The notes under the pieces: generated by a model | Databases searched by the model: none | What the model was told of the DNA's origin: nothing | The model's input: only the letters and a program-made list of their open reading frames with translations | Position numbers and translations under genes: made by a program | Assembly: GCA_963169045.1 (NCBI GenBank) | Contig: CAUJDF010000044.1 | Span: forward strand, 434,001 to 498,000 | DNA length: 64,000 nt | Reading direction: 5' to 3' | DNA from: Myxococcota bacterium | GTDB lineage: Bacteria; Myxococcota_A; Bradymonadia; UBA7976; UBA1532 | In this document: one piece after another, positions 43,842-52,224 of the stretch | How positions within the stretch are numbered: the stretch's first letter is position 1 | How the letters are laid out: each line of letters opens with the position of its first letter

Positions 43842-44163
43842 GCACTCCAGCTCGTGGCGTCCCCGTGGAAAACTCTCCAGCCGCGTCGAAAAGTTCCGAT
43901 CGCCCGACGAAACGGCGGGAACTTCCAGCGGCGCACGATGTCCCTTCCGGGTAGCACCGCGACGAGCTCAAAGGTGCCGCCCGCCGGGGGTCGGGTCAAT
44001 GACCCGGTCGCCCGGGATCGGTGTTCGGAGAGCACGCGGACGGTCCTTGACCGGCCAATTCGCGCAGGGCTACCCTACCGCGACCTTGCGGTCGCAATTC
44101 GTCCGGTGGGGGGCCCTTGCCTCGGCCGTACAACGGCGGCATCGGCTGCCGGAGGTTGGGAAC
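43842..44163. other. Intergenic region, divergent, no gene seen
   Basis: A 322-nt stretch between the protease-like gene (leftward) and the AgmX-type gene (rightward). Apart from the promoter candidate at 44047-44076 and the ribosome site GGAGG at 44151-44155 region, no small reading frame with a good start or RNA structure stands out. Confidence 0.5.
44047..44076 (+). promoter_or_regulatory. Candidate sigma-70 promoter
   Basis: TTGACC (44047-44052), an 18-bp spacer and TACCCT (44071-44076), about 90 bases before the TTG start of the AgmX-type gene. The -10 keeps T1, A2 and T6 only. Read by eye. Confidence 0.4.
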
Positions 44164-45474
44164 TTGAGTTCGGAGAAGCTGACGAACCTGCGCGTGGCCG
44201 TGCTCTGGCACGACGCCATCGTCGTCGAAAAGGTCATTCCCAAGGGGAAGCCGGTCACGATCGGCGAGGGCCTCGAGAACACTCTCGTGCTGCCCGATGC
44301 CGCCGGCATCGGCGAGAAGTACCAGCTCTTCTCGCCCAGCGGCGACGGGTACACGGTCCACCTCACCCCGGCGATGAAGGGGCGCATGCGCCACGACGCC
44401 GAGGAGACGACCGTCGAGGCCGTGCGCAAGAAGAAGGGCAACGAGGTTCGGGTCGACGGCCACGACTGGGGCGTGATCGACCTCGGACCCATCGGCATCT
44501 TCTTCCAGTTCGTCGGCGAGTCCGAGCGCCTGCCGCGCAAGCCGATCTGGCTGAGCATGGAGACCGCCGCCCTTGGCGCGCTGCTCACGGCGCTCGTGCT
44601 GCACCTCGGCGGCCTCATCGCCTCCTTCCTCATGTGGGAGGAAGAGCCGAGGTACGAGGACCTCACGACCGCCGAGCGCCTCGTCCAGTTCCTCGCCGAG
44701 AAGCCGCCGCCCGAGATCAAGGAAGAAGAGCAGGAAGAGAAGGACGAGGACGTCGGCAAGAAGGCCGGCGGCGAGGAGGGCAAGTTCGGCCAGGAGGACA
44801 AGAAGGACGAGTCCAAGGTGCCCAAGCGCGATGGCCAGATGGTCGACAAGATCAAGGACATCGGCGTGCACAAGGTCCTCACGTCCAACCTGGTCGGCAC
44901 GGGCCCGCTGAAGAACGTCTTCAGCGACAAGAGCAGCTTCGACAGCAAGCTGAACGCGGCGATGAGCGGCGTCGCCGACGGCGATCTCGTGATCGGCCAC
45001 GGCGCCGGCGGCATGGGCCTCCGCGGCACCGGCGAGGGTGGCGGCGGCGAGGGCTTCGGCCGCATCCACGGCATGGGCCGCATCGACACCGGCGGCGGCC
45101 GCGGCACGAAGGCGAGCCTCGGCGGCAAGGCCAAGGCGAAGGCCACCGCGCGCACCTCCGTCGGCGCAGGCAGCATCGCCGGTTTCTGCAAGGAGGCCGA
45201 CATCCAGCGCGTCGTGAACGCGCGCCGCTCCGGCATCTCGTACTGCTACGAGAAGGAGCTCGCCCGCAATCCCGAGCTGGGCGGCAAGGTCACGCTGAAC
45301 TGGCGCATCGGCCTCGACGGCAAAGTGATGAAGGTGATCGTCGAGAGCAGCACCCTCGGCAACAAGGACGTCGAGGGTTGCATGATCCGCAACGTCGAGC
45401 GCTGGACCTTCCCGAAGCCGGAAGGCGGCATGTGCCAGATCAAGTACCCGTTCGTGTTCAACCCCGGCCTCTGA
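44164..45474 (+). CDS. AgmX/PglI-type TonB-like envelope protein
   Basis: 436 aa from TTG at 44164, which has GGAGG eight bases upstream. N-terminal ~115 residues form a beta-rich domain (GKPVTIGEGLENTLVLPDA), FHA-like in arrangement. A membrane helix follows at ~130-158 (LGALLTALVLHLGGLIASFL). Next come an acidic/Lys stretch (KEEEQEEKDEDVGKK) and a Gly-rich region (GHGAGGMGLRGTGEGGGGEG). The last ~95 residues match the AgmX/PglI C-terminal domain (RSGISYCYEKELARNPELGG, VTLNWRIGLDGKV, VERWTFPKPEGG). The order is that of Myxococcus adventurous-gliding AgmX/GltJ-type proteins. It likely spans the inner membrane and periplasm; a motility role is inferred only. Confidence 0.82.
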   Translation: MSSEKLTNLRVAVLWHDAIVVEKVIPKGKPVTIGEGLENTLVLPDAAGIGEKYQLFSPSGDGYTVHLTPAMKGRMRHDAEETTVEAVRKKKGNEVRVDGHDWGVIDLGPIGIFFQFVGESERLPRKPIWLSMETAALGALLTALVLHLGGLIASFLMWEEEPRYEDLTTAERLVQFLAEKPPPEIKEEEQEEKDEDVGKKAGGEEGKFGQEDKKDESKVPKRDGQMVDKIKDIGVHKVLTSNLVGTGPLKNVFSDKSSFDSKLNAAMSGVADGDLVIGHGAGGMGLRGTGEGGGGEGFGRIHGMGRIDTGGGRGTKASLGGKAKAKATARTSVGAGSIAGFCKEADIQRVVNARRSGISYCYEKELARNPELGGKVTLNWRIGLDGKVMKVIVESSTLGNKDVEGCMIRNVERWTFPKPEGGMCQIKYPFVFNPGL

Positions 45475-45541
45475 GCGCCGGCGGCCCGCCTCCGCCGGTC
45501 CGGCGTCCCGGACCGGCCCCCCCGAGCGTCACGTTCCCGCA

Positions 45542-45585
45542 GAAAAAAACAACGGCCGGCTCATCGGACGAATCCGCCCGGCCGT
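45542..45585 (-). terminator. Rho-independent terminator after the 55-aa gene
   Basis: Read on the minus strand: ACGGCCGG stem arm (45585-45578) pairing with CCGGCCGT (45559-45552), an inner CGGAT/TCCG pairing in the loop, then TGTTTTTTTCT. It lies about 60 nt after the stop of the small gene at 45645. Confidence 0.75.
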
Positions 45586-45644
45586 CCAGGTCGTCGATTG
45601 CTCGCCACCGGGCGGCGGCGCAGTGCAGCGGCAGGGGGTGAGCC

Positions 45645-45812
45645 TCAGAGGTCGATGACGATGACGCGGCTCGGCTCCTCCTCGGGCTCTTTCTCCCGGG
45701 GCGGCTCCGGCGGCAAGCGCTCGAGCGGAAGCTCCAGCGCAGGTCGCTCATGGACGCGACGACGCTCTTCCTCACGCTTCCGAATCTGCTCGATGATGTA
45801 GGCGTCCAGCAC
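45645..45812 (-). CDS. Small acidic/charged protein, 55 aa
   Basis: GTG at 45812 is preceded by a perfect GGAGGT five bases upstream; the frame runs 55 codons to TGA. The protein starts LDAYIIEQIRKREEERRRV (a charged amphipathic helix), has a Pro/Leu middle (ALELPLERLPPEPP) and ends EEEPSRVIVIDL. It is too short for most gene callers. Codon use and the strong ribosome site support expression, and it has its own terminator. Function unknown; the ends look like short peptide-binding motifs. Confidence 0.72.
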   Translation of the reverse strand: MLDAYIIEQIRKREEERRRVHERPALELPLERLPPEPPREKEPEEEPSRVIVIDL

Positions 45813-45891
45813 GGCACACCTCCGTGGCTCTCGGCGGTTACGCGGCGTCGATCCTCACGGATAGACACGTCGTTTCGCCCTGCCACCCTTG

Positions 45892-45920
45892 ATTGTGCAA
45901 GAAGCATGGGTCCGGCGCAA
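45892..45920 (-). promoter_or_regulatory. Candidate promoter for the 55-aa gene
   Basis: On the minus strand TTGCGC, 17-bp spacer, CACAAT, ending 80 nt before the GTG. The -35 matches the consensus in three positions and the -10 in four. Weak, by eye only. Confidence 0.3.
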
Positions 45921-45977
45921 ACCCACCCCTCGGGACGCGCGCACGTCCTGTGGCAGCAACCCCGGCATGACCGTCGA

Positions 45978-46745
45978 CTATTCGAGCCGATGGGGCGGCA
46001 CGCCGTTCCGCGCCCAGGTCGTTCTCTTCCAGACCGCCTCGGCCTGAATGACGGCCAGCGACCATCCGATGCGCCCCATGAGGAATCCGCCGCGGAGCAC
46101 ATAGGCGCGACACCAACGCCATGTGGCCCGGAGCGCCCCTGCCGCGCGGGAAGGCCGTCTTCCCTCGGCACGGAGCGCCACGGCGGAGAGCGCGGCATAG
46201 CGCAGCGACTTCGTCCGGGCGTGGGCGAGATCGCGGAAGCTGAAGTGGTCGAGCGGGACGTTCAGGGGCGCTTGACGCGATGCCCGCGGGAACCGCGGTC
46301 GTTCGTGCACACGCTGGCGCTCGTCCCATGACACCGCGTCGCGTCGGAAGACCCGCACCCGCCGTGCCGGGAAGTAGCCCGCCCAGCGCAGGAAGCGGTC
46401 ACCGAGATGCGTACGGATGGGCAGCGAGAAGGCGACGACGTCCGGGCGCGCCGACCGAAGGGCCTCACGTACCCGCTCGACACCGCGAGGCGGCAGCCGC
46501 TCGTCCGCGTCGAGCATGAGGATCCAGTCGGCGGTGGCGAGACGGGTGCCGAACGCACGGAGCGCGCCGAGCGGCCCATCGCCAGGCACCACGCGGGCGC
46601 CGGCGCTCCGGGCGACCTCGGCCGTACCGTCGCGGCTGCTGTGATCCACGACCACGACCTCGTCGACGCCCGCGGCGCTCGCCAGACACGCCGGCAGGCG
46701 CTCCACCTCGTCTCGGGCGACCACGACCAGCGCGAGGCGGCTCAT
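45978..46745 (-). CDS. Family 2 glycosyltransferase (KdtX/WaaE type)
   Basis: 255 aa. GT-A fold: LALVVVARDEVERLPACLAS at the start, VVVDHSSRDGTAEVA for nucleotide binding and LMLDADERLP as the metal-binding DxD. HLGDRFLRWAGYFPARRVRVFRRD is typical of WaaE/KdtX-type enzymes that add sugars to LPS core. A C-terminal hydrophobic stretch (YVLRGGFLMGRIGWSLAVI) may contact the membrane. Its ATG overlaps the stop of the FHA gene (ATGA), so the two are made together. Confidence 0.88.
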   Translation of the reverse strand: MSRLALVVVARDEVERLPACLASAAGVDEVVVVDHSSRDGTAEVARSAGARVVPGDGPLGALRAFGTRLATADWILMLDADERLPPRGVERVREALRSARPDVVAFSLPIRTHLGDRFLRWAGYFPARRVRVFRRDAVSWDERQRVHERPRFPRASRQAPLNVPLDHFSFRDLAHARTKSLRYAALSAVALRAEGRRPSRAAGALRATWRWCRAYVLRGGFLMGRIGWSLAVIQAEAVWKRTTWARNGVPPHRLE

Positions 46746-49700
46746 GTCTCCGCGAGGAGCAGACGGCGGAGCTGCGCGAACGCCTCGTTGGCCGCGTCCG
46801 CCGCGGCCTTGAGGCCGTCGCCGCCCTCCTTGACCTGGTGCAGCGTCTCGTGGAAGCGGTCGACCTGCGCGACTTCGTCGCTCGAGGACCGACGGACCTT
46901 GTCCTCCAGGTCGAACCAGAGGTCCACGAGGGCGCGGAGATCGTCGCGATACTGAGCGACGAGCTCGCACAGGATCTCGAGCCGGTCGTCGAGCCCGGCA
47001 GGCCAGGCACTCTGCCGCATGCGCTCCACCTCGGAGCGAAGCTGGCGTTCGGCGGCGATCGAGCGCAAGGCCTCGGCCTCCGCGCGCTCTTGCGCCTCCT
47101 GGGCCTCGGACGCGGCGCTCTGTGCAGACGACAACGCTCTCTCGAGCTCGGCGATGCGATCCTCGCGGAGACGCGCTTCCGCCGCCTGACGCTCCGCCTC
47201 CTGGGCACGACGCGTCACGGCCGCGAGCTTGACCGTCATCTGCTCGAGGCGCTGGGCCGTCTCGACGTCGACGGTGCGACCCGCCTCGACGCGGGCACGT
47301 TCCTCGCCGCTGAGCCGCAGCAGCGCCATCTGCGCTTCTTGCGCCCGGCTCTCCGCCTCGACGAGGGCGCGCTCCGTCTCTCGGAGGCGCTCGCGGAGGC
47401 CCTCGAGCTCGATGGACGGCGCCGCCGCCAGGCGCTCTTCGGCCGCGCGGGCGCGGGCGTCCACGACGGCCGCCGTCGCGCGCAGCGCTTCGAGCTCGCC
47501 GCGCGTCGCCGCGAGCGCGGACTCCGCTGCGGTGGCCCGAACAGCGGCGGCGGATGCGTCGCAGGTCGCCGCCTCAAGTCGATTCGTCGACTCGTCCTGC
47601 GTCGCTTCCGCGCGCGTGGCGCGGGCCTCGGCACGCGCCTGCACCGACCGAAGCTCCTCGGCCTCGGCGTGGGCCGCCTCGAGCTCGGCGCGCGTCGTAG
47701 CGGCCACCGCTTCGGCGGCCACGAGGCGCGCGCGAAGGTCGGCCAGCTCGTCCTCACGTCGCTCGCGCTCGGCGGCCTGTGCCGCTTCGGCCGCCGCGAG
47801 TCTGGCGACGAGGTCGGCCCGTTCGGTCTCGACCCGCGCACGTTCGGCGGCGTGCGTCCCTTCGGCAGCCGCAAGTCGTGAACGCAAGTCGTCCCGCTCG
47901 GCGGAGTACGTCGCTTCCGCCGACTCGAGGCGCTCGCGCACCTCGTTCACCTCGGCCTCGCGGCGGGACCGCTCCGACACCAGCGAGAGTTCGGCGGCGG
48001 ACAGCAGCGCACGCAGCGCGTTCACTTCGGTCTCGCCGCGTTCCCGCACCGCAGCGACGGCGGCCTCGGCGGCGGCGAGGCCCGCGCGGACCTCGAGGAC
48101 CTCCGCTTCTGCGCGGGCGCGTTCGCTCGTCGCCGCCGCCTCCGCCGCGGCGAGACGCGCCTGCAGGTCCGCCCGCTCGTTCTCCTGAGCGTCCGCCTGC
48201 GCCTCCGCGGTCGCGATCCGTTCGCGGAGCGCCGCGACCTCGGCGCGGGCGGCGTCGGCGTCCGCTTGTCGGGCTGCCAGGTCGACCCGCAGCGCCGCTT
48301 CGGCGGCCGAGCGCTCGTCGTCCGCGACCGCGAGCCGCTCGCGCAGCGTGGCCTCATGGTCGCCCAGCCGGACCGCCCCCTCTTCCGCCCGCGTCGCCCG
48401 GGCTTCCGCCGCCTCCGCGCGCGACGTCGCCGCTTCGAGCGCCAGACGTACGCGCCCGGCCTCGTCGACCTCGGCCTGCAGCGCCTGCGTACGGACGTCC
48501 AGCTGTTCGCAACGATCGCGCATCGCCGTCGCCTCGGCTTCGGCCGCCTGGAACCGCTCGCGCAGCGCGGCGAGCGCCTCGTCACCCCGCGCCGCGCCTC
48601 GCCTCAGAGCATCCGCTTCGACCTCGATGAAGCGCAGCGTCTCGCGGGCAGCGTCCAGCTCGACGGTGAGCGCCATGACCTCGGCGCTCGCCGTCGCCGC
48701 GCGCGCCTCCGCGGCGGCGAGGCGCTCCACGAGCGGGACGCGGTCATCTTCGACACCGCGCGCCCGCTGCTCGGCGAGGCGAAGGGCGGCGAACGCCTCA
48801 TCCCTCTCCCTCTCGGCGTCCGCCAGCGCGGCCTGGAGCGCCTCGACCCGTCGTGTGAGCGCGTCGAGCTGCGGCGACGCGGCGGCGCCCTCCGCGACGG
48901 CCCTCTCGGCCTGGGCGAGCGCCTCGCGCAGCGCGCGCACCTCCTCGAGCGTCCGGGTGTGCTCGACATCGAGCGCCTCGAGGGCCACCGCCGCCGCCCG
49001 CAGCGACTCGATCTCGGCGCTGGCCTCTCGCAGCGCGAGCGCCGCCGATGCCGCCTCATCCCGCAGCCCGAGCATCTCCGTCTTCAGCGATTCCAGCTCG
49101 ACGGATCGCGCACGCGCTTCGTCGAAGTGCTGATCCAGCCGCGCCCCGACCTCATCGATCGCGTCGAGCCCCAGGAGCTCCGCGACCCGCCAGGAGAGGC
49201 CACTCTCGGTCGCCTCGGGCGGCGGCACCGCGGACGGAGGGCCGGTGTCGACTTCGGTGCCGGCGGGAGGAACCGCCGCCGCCGTGGCCTCCGCGAGGCG
49301 CGCCTCGAGGCGCGATCGCTCCCCCTCGAGGCTCTCGAGTCTCGCCCGCGCCTCCGCCAGCGCTGCCTCGGCCTCCCGCCGGGCGCGCCGCGCCTGACCC
49401 GCGTCGGCCGCCGACTGCCGGGCCTCCGCCAGCGCCGCCCGCAGCTCCGTCTCGGTGCGCTCGGCCTCCGCCAGCGAAGCCCGCAGCGCCTCCATCGTGA
49501 CGTCGCGATGCGCGAGCGTCGCCAGGAGCGCGTCGAGCTGTTCGTTCTCGGGCCCGTCGACGCCGGGCGGCGCGGTCGGACCCTCCTCCCGCGCGACGCC
49601 GCCGTCGGTCGCCAGAACGACCCGCGTCATCGCCTGCGTCGCCGCAACCCCGTCGCCGCGTCCCTCGAGCGCGGCGACCCGGGTGCGCAGGCTCGCCGCC

Positions 49701-50320
49701 TCCGCCGCGAGGTCGCCCATCGCGTCCAGGCGGGCGGTGAGCTCCTCGATCTCGGCCTCGCGCGCGCGCAGGGCCTCCTCGCGCCGCCACCCGGCGGCCT
49801 CGAGCCGCTCGACCGCGCCGCGCAGAGCCGACGCCTCCTGGTCGGCCGCCGCCAGCCGAGCCGTCGCCCCCTCGGCCCGCAGCTCGGCGCCGAGGAGCTC
49901 GTCCTGCAGCTGCGCCAGCCGCTCGCCCTGGCGGCGGTTGAACTCCTCGAGCCGCCGCACCTGCGCCGCGATCCCCTGCCCGTCCGCGACGGGCGCCAGC
50001 GCGTCGGAGGTCCGCGGCCGCTCCGCATCGTCGTCGAAGAACTGGAGCAGCAAGCTGCCGCAGCGGATGAGATCCCGGGAGGCGAGTGGCCGGCGCGTGA
50101 GCGGCGCGTCGTTGACGAGCGTGCCGTTGGCGGAGCCGAGATCGCTGACGCGGTACTGACCGGCCTCGAAGGTGAAGACGCAGTGGCGCCGCGAGACGCT
50201 GGCTTCATTGGAGATGAGGTCGCAATCGGGCTGTCGGCCGACGACGACCTGCGGGCGGGCCGGGCCGATGTCGAGGACCTGCTGCCGGCCCGACCGGTCC
50301 ATGTAGACGAGGCGTGCCAT
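46742..50320 (-). CDS. FHA domain-coiled coil giant protein
   Basis: 1192 aa. Residues ~1-92 are an FHA phosphopeptide-binding domain: QVVVGRQPDCDLISN, ASVSRRHCVFTFEAG and DLGSANGTLVND, with the binding Arg, Ser-Arg-Arg-His and Asn-Gly intact. Residues ~100-1090 are a nearly unbroken Ala/Glu/Arg-rich coiled coil with repeating ~28-residue units (LRxRLAAAEA..AERxR). The last ~85 residues form a helical domain (LDDRLEILCELVAQYRDDLR, VDRFHETLHQVKEGGDGL). It has no signal peptide. It would bind a phosphothreonine protein through FHA and reach far by the rod. Translationally coupled to the glycosyltransferase downstream. Confidence 0.85.
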   Translation of the reverse strand: MARLVYMDRSGRQQVLDIGPARPQVVVGRQPDCDLISNEASVSRRHCVFTFEAGQYRVSDLGSANGTLVNDAPLTRRPLASRDLIRCGSLLLQFFDDDAERPRTSDALAPVADGQGIAAQVRRLEEFNRRQGERLAQLQDELLGAELRAEGATARLAAADQEASALRGAVERLEAAGWRREEALRAREAEIEELTARLDAMGDLAAEAASLRTRVAALEGRGDGVAATQAMTRVVLATDGGVAREEGPTAPPGVDGPENEQLDALLATLAHRDVTMEALRASLAEAERTETELRAALAEARQSAADAGQARRARREAEAALAEARARLESLEGERSRLEARLAEATAAAVPPAGTEVDTGPPSAVPPPEATESGLSWRVAELLGLDAIDEVGARLDQHFDEARARSVELESLKTEMLGLRDEAASAALALREASAEIESLRAAAVALEALDVEHTRTLEEVRALREALAQAERAVAEGAAASPQLDALTRRVEALQAALADAERERDEAFAALRLAEQRARGVEDDRVPLVERLAAAEARAATASAEVMALTVELDAARETLRFIEVEADALRRGAARGDEALAALRERFQAAEAEATAMRDRCEQLDVRTQALQAEVDEAGRVRLALEAATSRAEAAEARATRAEEGAVRLGDHEATLRERLAVADDERSAAEAALRVDLAARQADADAARAEVAALRERIATAEAQADAQENERADLQARLAAAEAAATSERARAEAEVLEVRAGLAAAEAAVAAVRERGETEVNALRALLSAAELSLVSERSRREAEVNEVRERLESAEATYSAERDDLRSRLAAAEGTHAAERARVETERADLVARLAAAEAAQAAERERREDELADLRARLVAAEAVAATTRAELEAAHAEAEELRSVQARAEARATRAEATQDESTNRLEAATCDASAAAVRATAAESALAATRGELEALRATAAVVDARARAAEERLAAAPSIELEGLRERLRETERALVEAESRAQEAQMALLRLSGEERARVEAGRTVDVETAQRLEQMTVKLAAVTRRAQEAERQAAEARLREDRIAELERALSSAQSAASEAQEAQERAEAEALRSIAAERQLRSEVERMRQSAWPAGLDDRLEILCELVAQYRDDLRALVDLWFDLEDKVRRSSSDEVAQVDRFHETLHQVKEGGDGLKAAADAANEAFAQLRRLLLAET

Positions 50321-50427
50321 CCCGCCAGCGAGAAAGGTGCCGTGTTGTCGTTATATTTCACCCCCGTCGCGACCACAAGCTCGCGCTCGGCATCAGGAAA
50401 CTGCCGACCTCGATGCGAGGAGGACGC

Positions 50428-50682
50428 ATGACATCGGTCCGCGTCTATACGACCCGCCTCTGCGGCTACTGCGTCGCCGCCAAACGCCACCTCGAGCGCA
50501 AGGGCGTGCGCTACGAGGAGATCGACGTGAGCGACGACCCCGAGAAGCGCATGTGGCTCGTCGAAGCCACGGGCCGCCGCACCGTGCCGCAGATCTTCAT
50601 CGGAGAGCAGGCGATCGGCGGCTACACGGACCTCGTCGACCTCGACAAGCGCGGCCAGCTCGACCCGATGCTCAGGGGTTGA
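50428..50682 (+). CDS. grxC: Glutaredoxin
   Basis: 84 aa, Grx3 size. Reduces disulphides or glutathione mixed disulphides. Active site is CGYC (LCGYCVAAKRHLERKGV) instead of CPYC, both Cys kept; the cis-Pro is in TGRRTVPQIFIG and GGYTDLVDLDKRG is the glutathione-binding end. ATG at 50428 has GAGGAGG upstream. It is divergent from the FHA gene and nearly convergent with the PilZ gene. Confidence 0.92.
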   Translation: MTSVRVYTTRLCGYCVAAKRHLERKGVRYEEIDVSDDPEKRMWLVEATGRRTVPQIFIGEQAIGGYTDLVDLDKRGQLDPMLRG

Positions 50683-50691
50683 GCGCGCCGC

Positions 50692-51375
50692 TCAGGACTC
50701 GAGCTCGAGGAAGTCGGCCAGGCGGGCGCGGTCGACGATGTCGACCAGCTCGAGGCGCGTCGCGGGGTCGAGGTCGAGGAACCGCAGCGCGACGTCGCGA
50801 GGGTCCTCGTCGGCCAGACCGCGCACGACCTCGCCCCGCAGCACGAGGTGGTTGCCGCCGGCGGGGCCGGGCACGTGCAAGCGGATCTCGGCGCGGTCCC
50901 CGACGTGCCATTCGCCGGGCAGGGCGGCGCGCATGCCGCTGGCGCTCAGCACGATCTCGTCGGTGATCCAGGGCGCGGCATGGGGCACCAGCGAGAGATG
51001 GCGGGCCACCCGCGCGCCCTCCTGGCCCGCCGGCAATCGGCGCGCGAGGAAGCGGACGACGATGTCGGTGCGGGCGTGGGCGCGTCGCTCGGTCGGGCGC
51101 ATGGGCTCGAGCAGCCGGACCCGTGCGACGAAGTCGCCGACCTCGCCGACCTCGACGCGTCCCCGGAAGACGCCTTCGGCGGTGCGCACGCGCATGACCG
51201 CCACGCCACCCGACCGGAGGACCTGGGTTCCCGTCGTGCGTAGGGTGAAGTCTCCGCCGCGAGCCTGCGTCACCACGCCCGAGACCGCCGTCAGGTGGCC
51301 GTCGTCGAGTGCGTAGACGCAGACGTCGCGGTTGAGGACCTCGGCGTCCGAGAGGCTGGGCACGTTTTCGCTCAT
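50692..51375 (-). CDS. PilZ domain protein
   Basis: 227 aa. The C-terminal half fits PilZ: PTERRAHARTDIVVRFLAR carries the RxxxR, and EIVLSASGMRAALPGEWHVGD the strand with the [DN]xSxxG position, here VLSASG (first residue altered). GDRAEIRLHVPG and DVALRFLDLDP complete the barrel. The N-terminal ~90 residues are an unnamed flagellar-brake-like module (VSGVVTQARGGDFTLRT). It may bind c-di-GMP weakly or not at all. Start ATG at 51375. Confidence 0.75.
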   Translation of the reverse strand: MSENVPSLSDAEVLNRDVCVYALDDGHLTAVSGVVTQARGGDFTLRTTGTQVLRSGGVAVMRVRTAEGVFRGRVEVGEVGDFVARVRLLEPMRPTERRAHARTDIVVRFLARRLPAGQEGARVARHLSLVPHAAPWITDEIVLSASGMRAALPGEWHVGDRAEIRLHVPGPAGGNHLVLRGEVVRGLADEDPRDVALRFLDLDPATRLELVDIVDRARLADFLELES

Positions 51376-51431
51376 TCCCGCTCCATCTTCGGCGGAACGG
51401 GCGGCCGGCTCAACCACCGGGTGGCGGACGC

Positions 51432-51899
51432 TCAGCGGACGCCGGCCTCGTCGAGGTCGTCGGCGGGCACACCGACGCCGATGAGGATGTCGCGGCTCAG
51501 CCCGTTGCGCTCGGCATACTCGGGCAGGACGGCCAGGAACTGCGCGCGCAGGTCGTCGGGGGCCTTCCGCGTGAGACCGGCCTCGAGCTTGCGGCGCTTG
51601 GCGAGCAGGTTGGCGCGCTCCGACGGCAGGAGGGGCAGCTCCTTCTCCTTGGTGCCGACGCGCTTGCCCGCCTTGAAGACCGGCGCCTGCTTGAAGCGCG
51701 TGCCGCGCTGCAGCATCTCGTCGATCTCGTCGATCTTGGTACGGGTCTTGTCGGCCGCACGCCCCTGCAGCGCCTTCAGGTACTTGTTGAAGATGCCGCG
51801 CTGCGACTTGGAGACGGCGCCCTTCTCACGAGCCTCGGGCGTGATGTTTCCGCGCCGCCCCTTCTTCTGACCAGTGGCCTTCTTGGTCCGCGTAGCCAA
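51432..51899 (-). CDS. Small basic protein, possible nucleic-acid binder
   Basis: 155 aa from TTG at 51899 with AGGAGG five bases upstream. The N-terminus is strongly basic (MATRTKKATGQKKGRRGN), then ITPEAREKGAVSKSQRGIFN, a helical middle (DEIDEMLQRGTRFKQAPVFK, KEKELPLLPSERANLLAKRR) and ends DILIGVGVPADDLDEAGVR. No domain is recognised. The charge pattern suggests DNA or RNA binding. An inverted repeat lies in its leader. Confidence 0.65.
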   Translation of the reverse strand: MATRTKKATGQKKGRRGNITPEAREKGAVSKSQRGIFNKYLKALQGRAADKTRTKIDEIDEMLQRGTRFKQAPVFKAGKRVGTKEKELPLLPSERANLLAKRRKLEAGLTRKAPDDLRAQFLAVLPEYAERNGLSRDILIGVGVPADDLDEAGVR

Positions 51900-52224
51900 T
51901 TTCGCCTCCTGTTGTGTCGAGCAGATCGCGTCTCAAGGCGTCTCAGACACGCCTTGGCGGGATTTCTACGCGACGTCACCGCCCCGCGCAACGTTTCCGA
52001 AGAACGTGGATACATGTCTCGCCCATGGGGATGCATGCAGGTGAACCTGAGCGTTCGCCTCCGTCTGCGACACGACTGGGCACGCGGGCATCCGCCCTGC
52101 GAGTGGAGTTCGGGGCGGACACGTCGCATGGGCCCAAAGAGACGGGTCGGGACGGTCGCGGCGCGATCGGTGGCCATGGCGAGGCGCGCACGGCGCCCCG
52201 GGGACACGGACCAGGACGAGCGGT
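51900..52224. other. Intergenic region with an inverted repeat in the leader of the basic protein
   Basis: 325 nt between the cNMP-binding protein gene (ending at 52225) and the basic protein gene (starting at 51899), both leftward. An 8-bp perfect inverted repeat CAAGGCGT-CTCAGAC-ACGCCTTG lies at 51934-51956, within 35-57 nt of the TTG start, so it would form a hairpin in the leader. No good reading frame, tRNA or terminator T-run was found elsewhere in it. Confidence 0.55.

Noticed and set aside
43249-44163. An N-terminal extension of the AgmX-type gene
   Set aside because: The extra 305 codons are antisense to the protease-like gene; TTG at 44164 has a GGAGG site and the recognisable N-terminus begins there.
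45494-45517. 9-bp GC hairpin just after the AgmX-type gene as a terminator
   Set aside because: The stem is good but no T-tract follows on the plus strand, so it cannot be called a rho-independent terminator.
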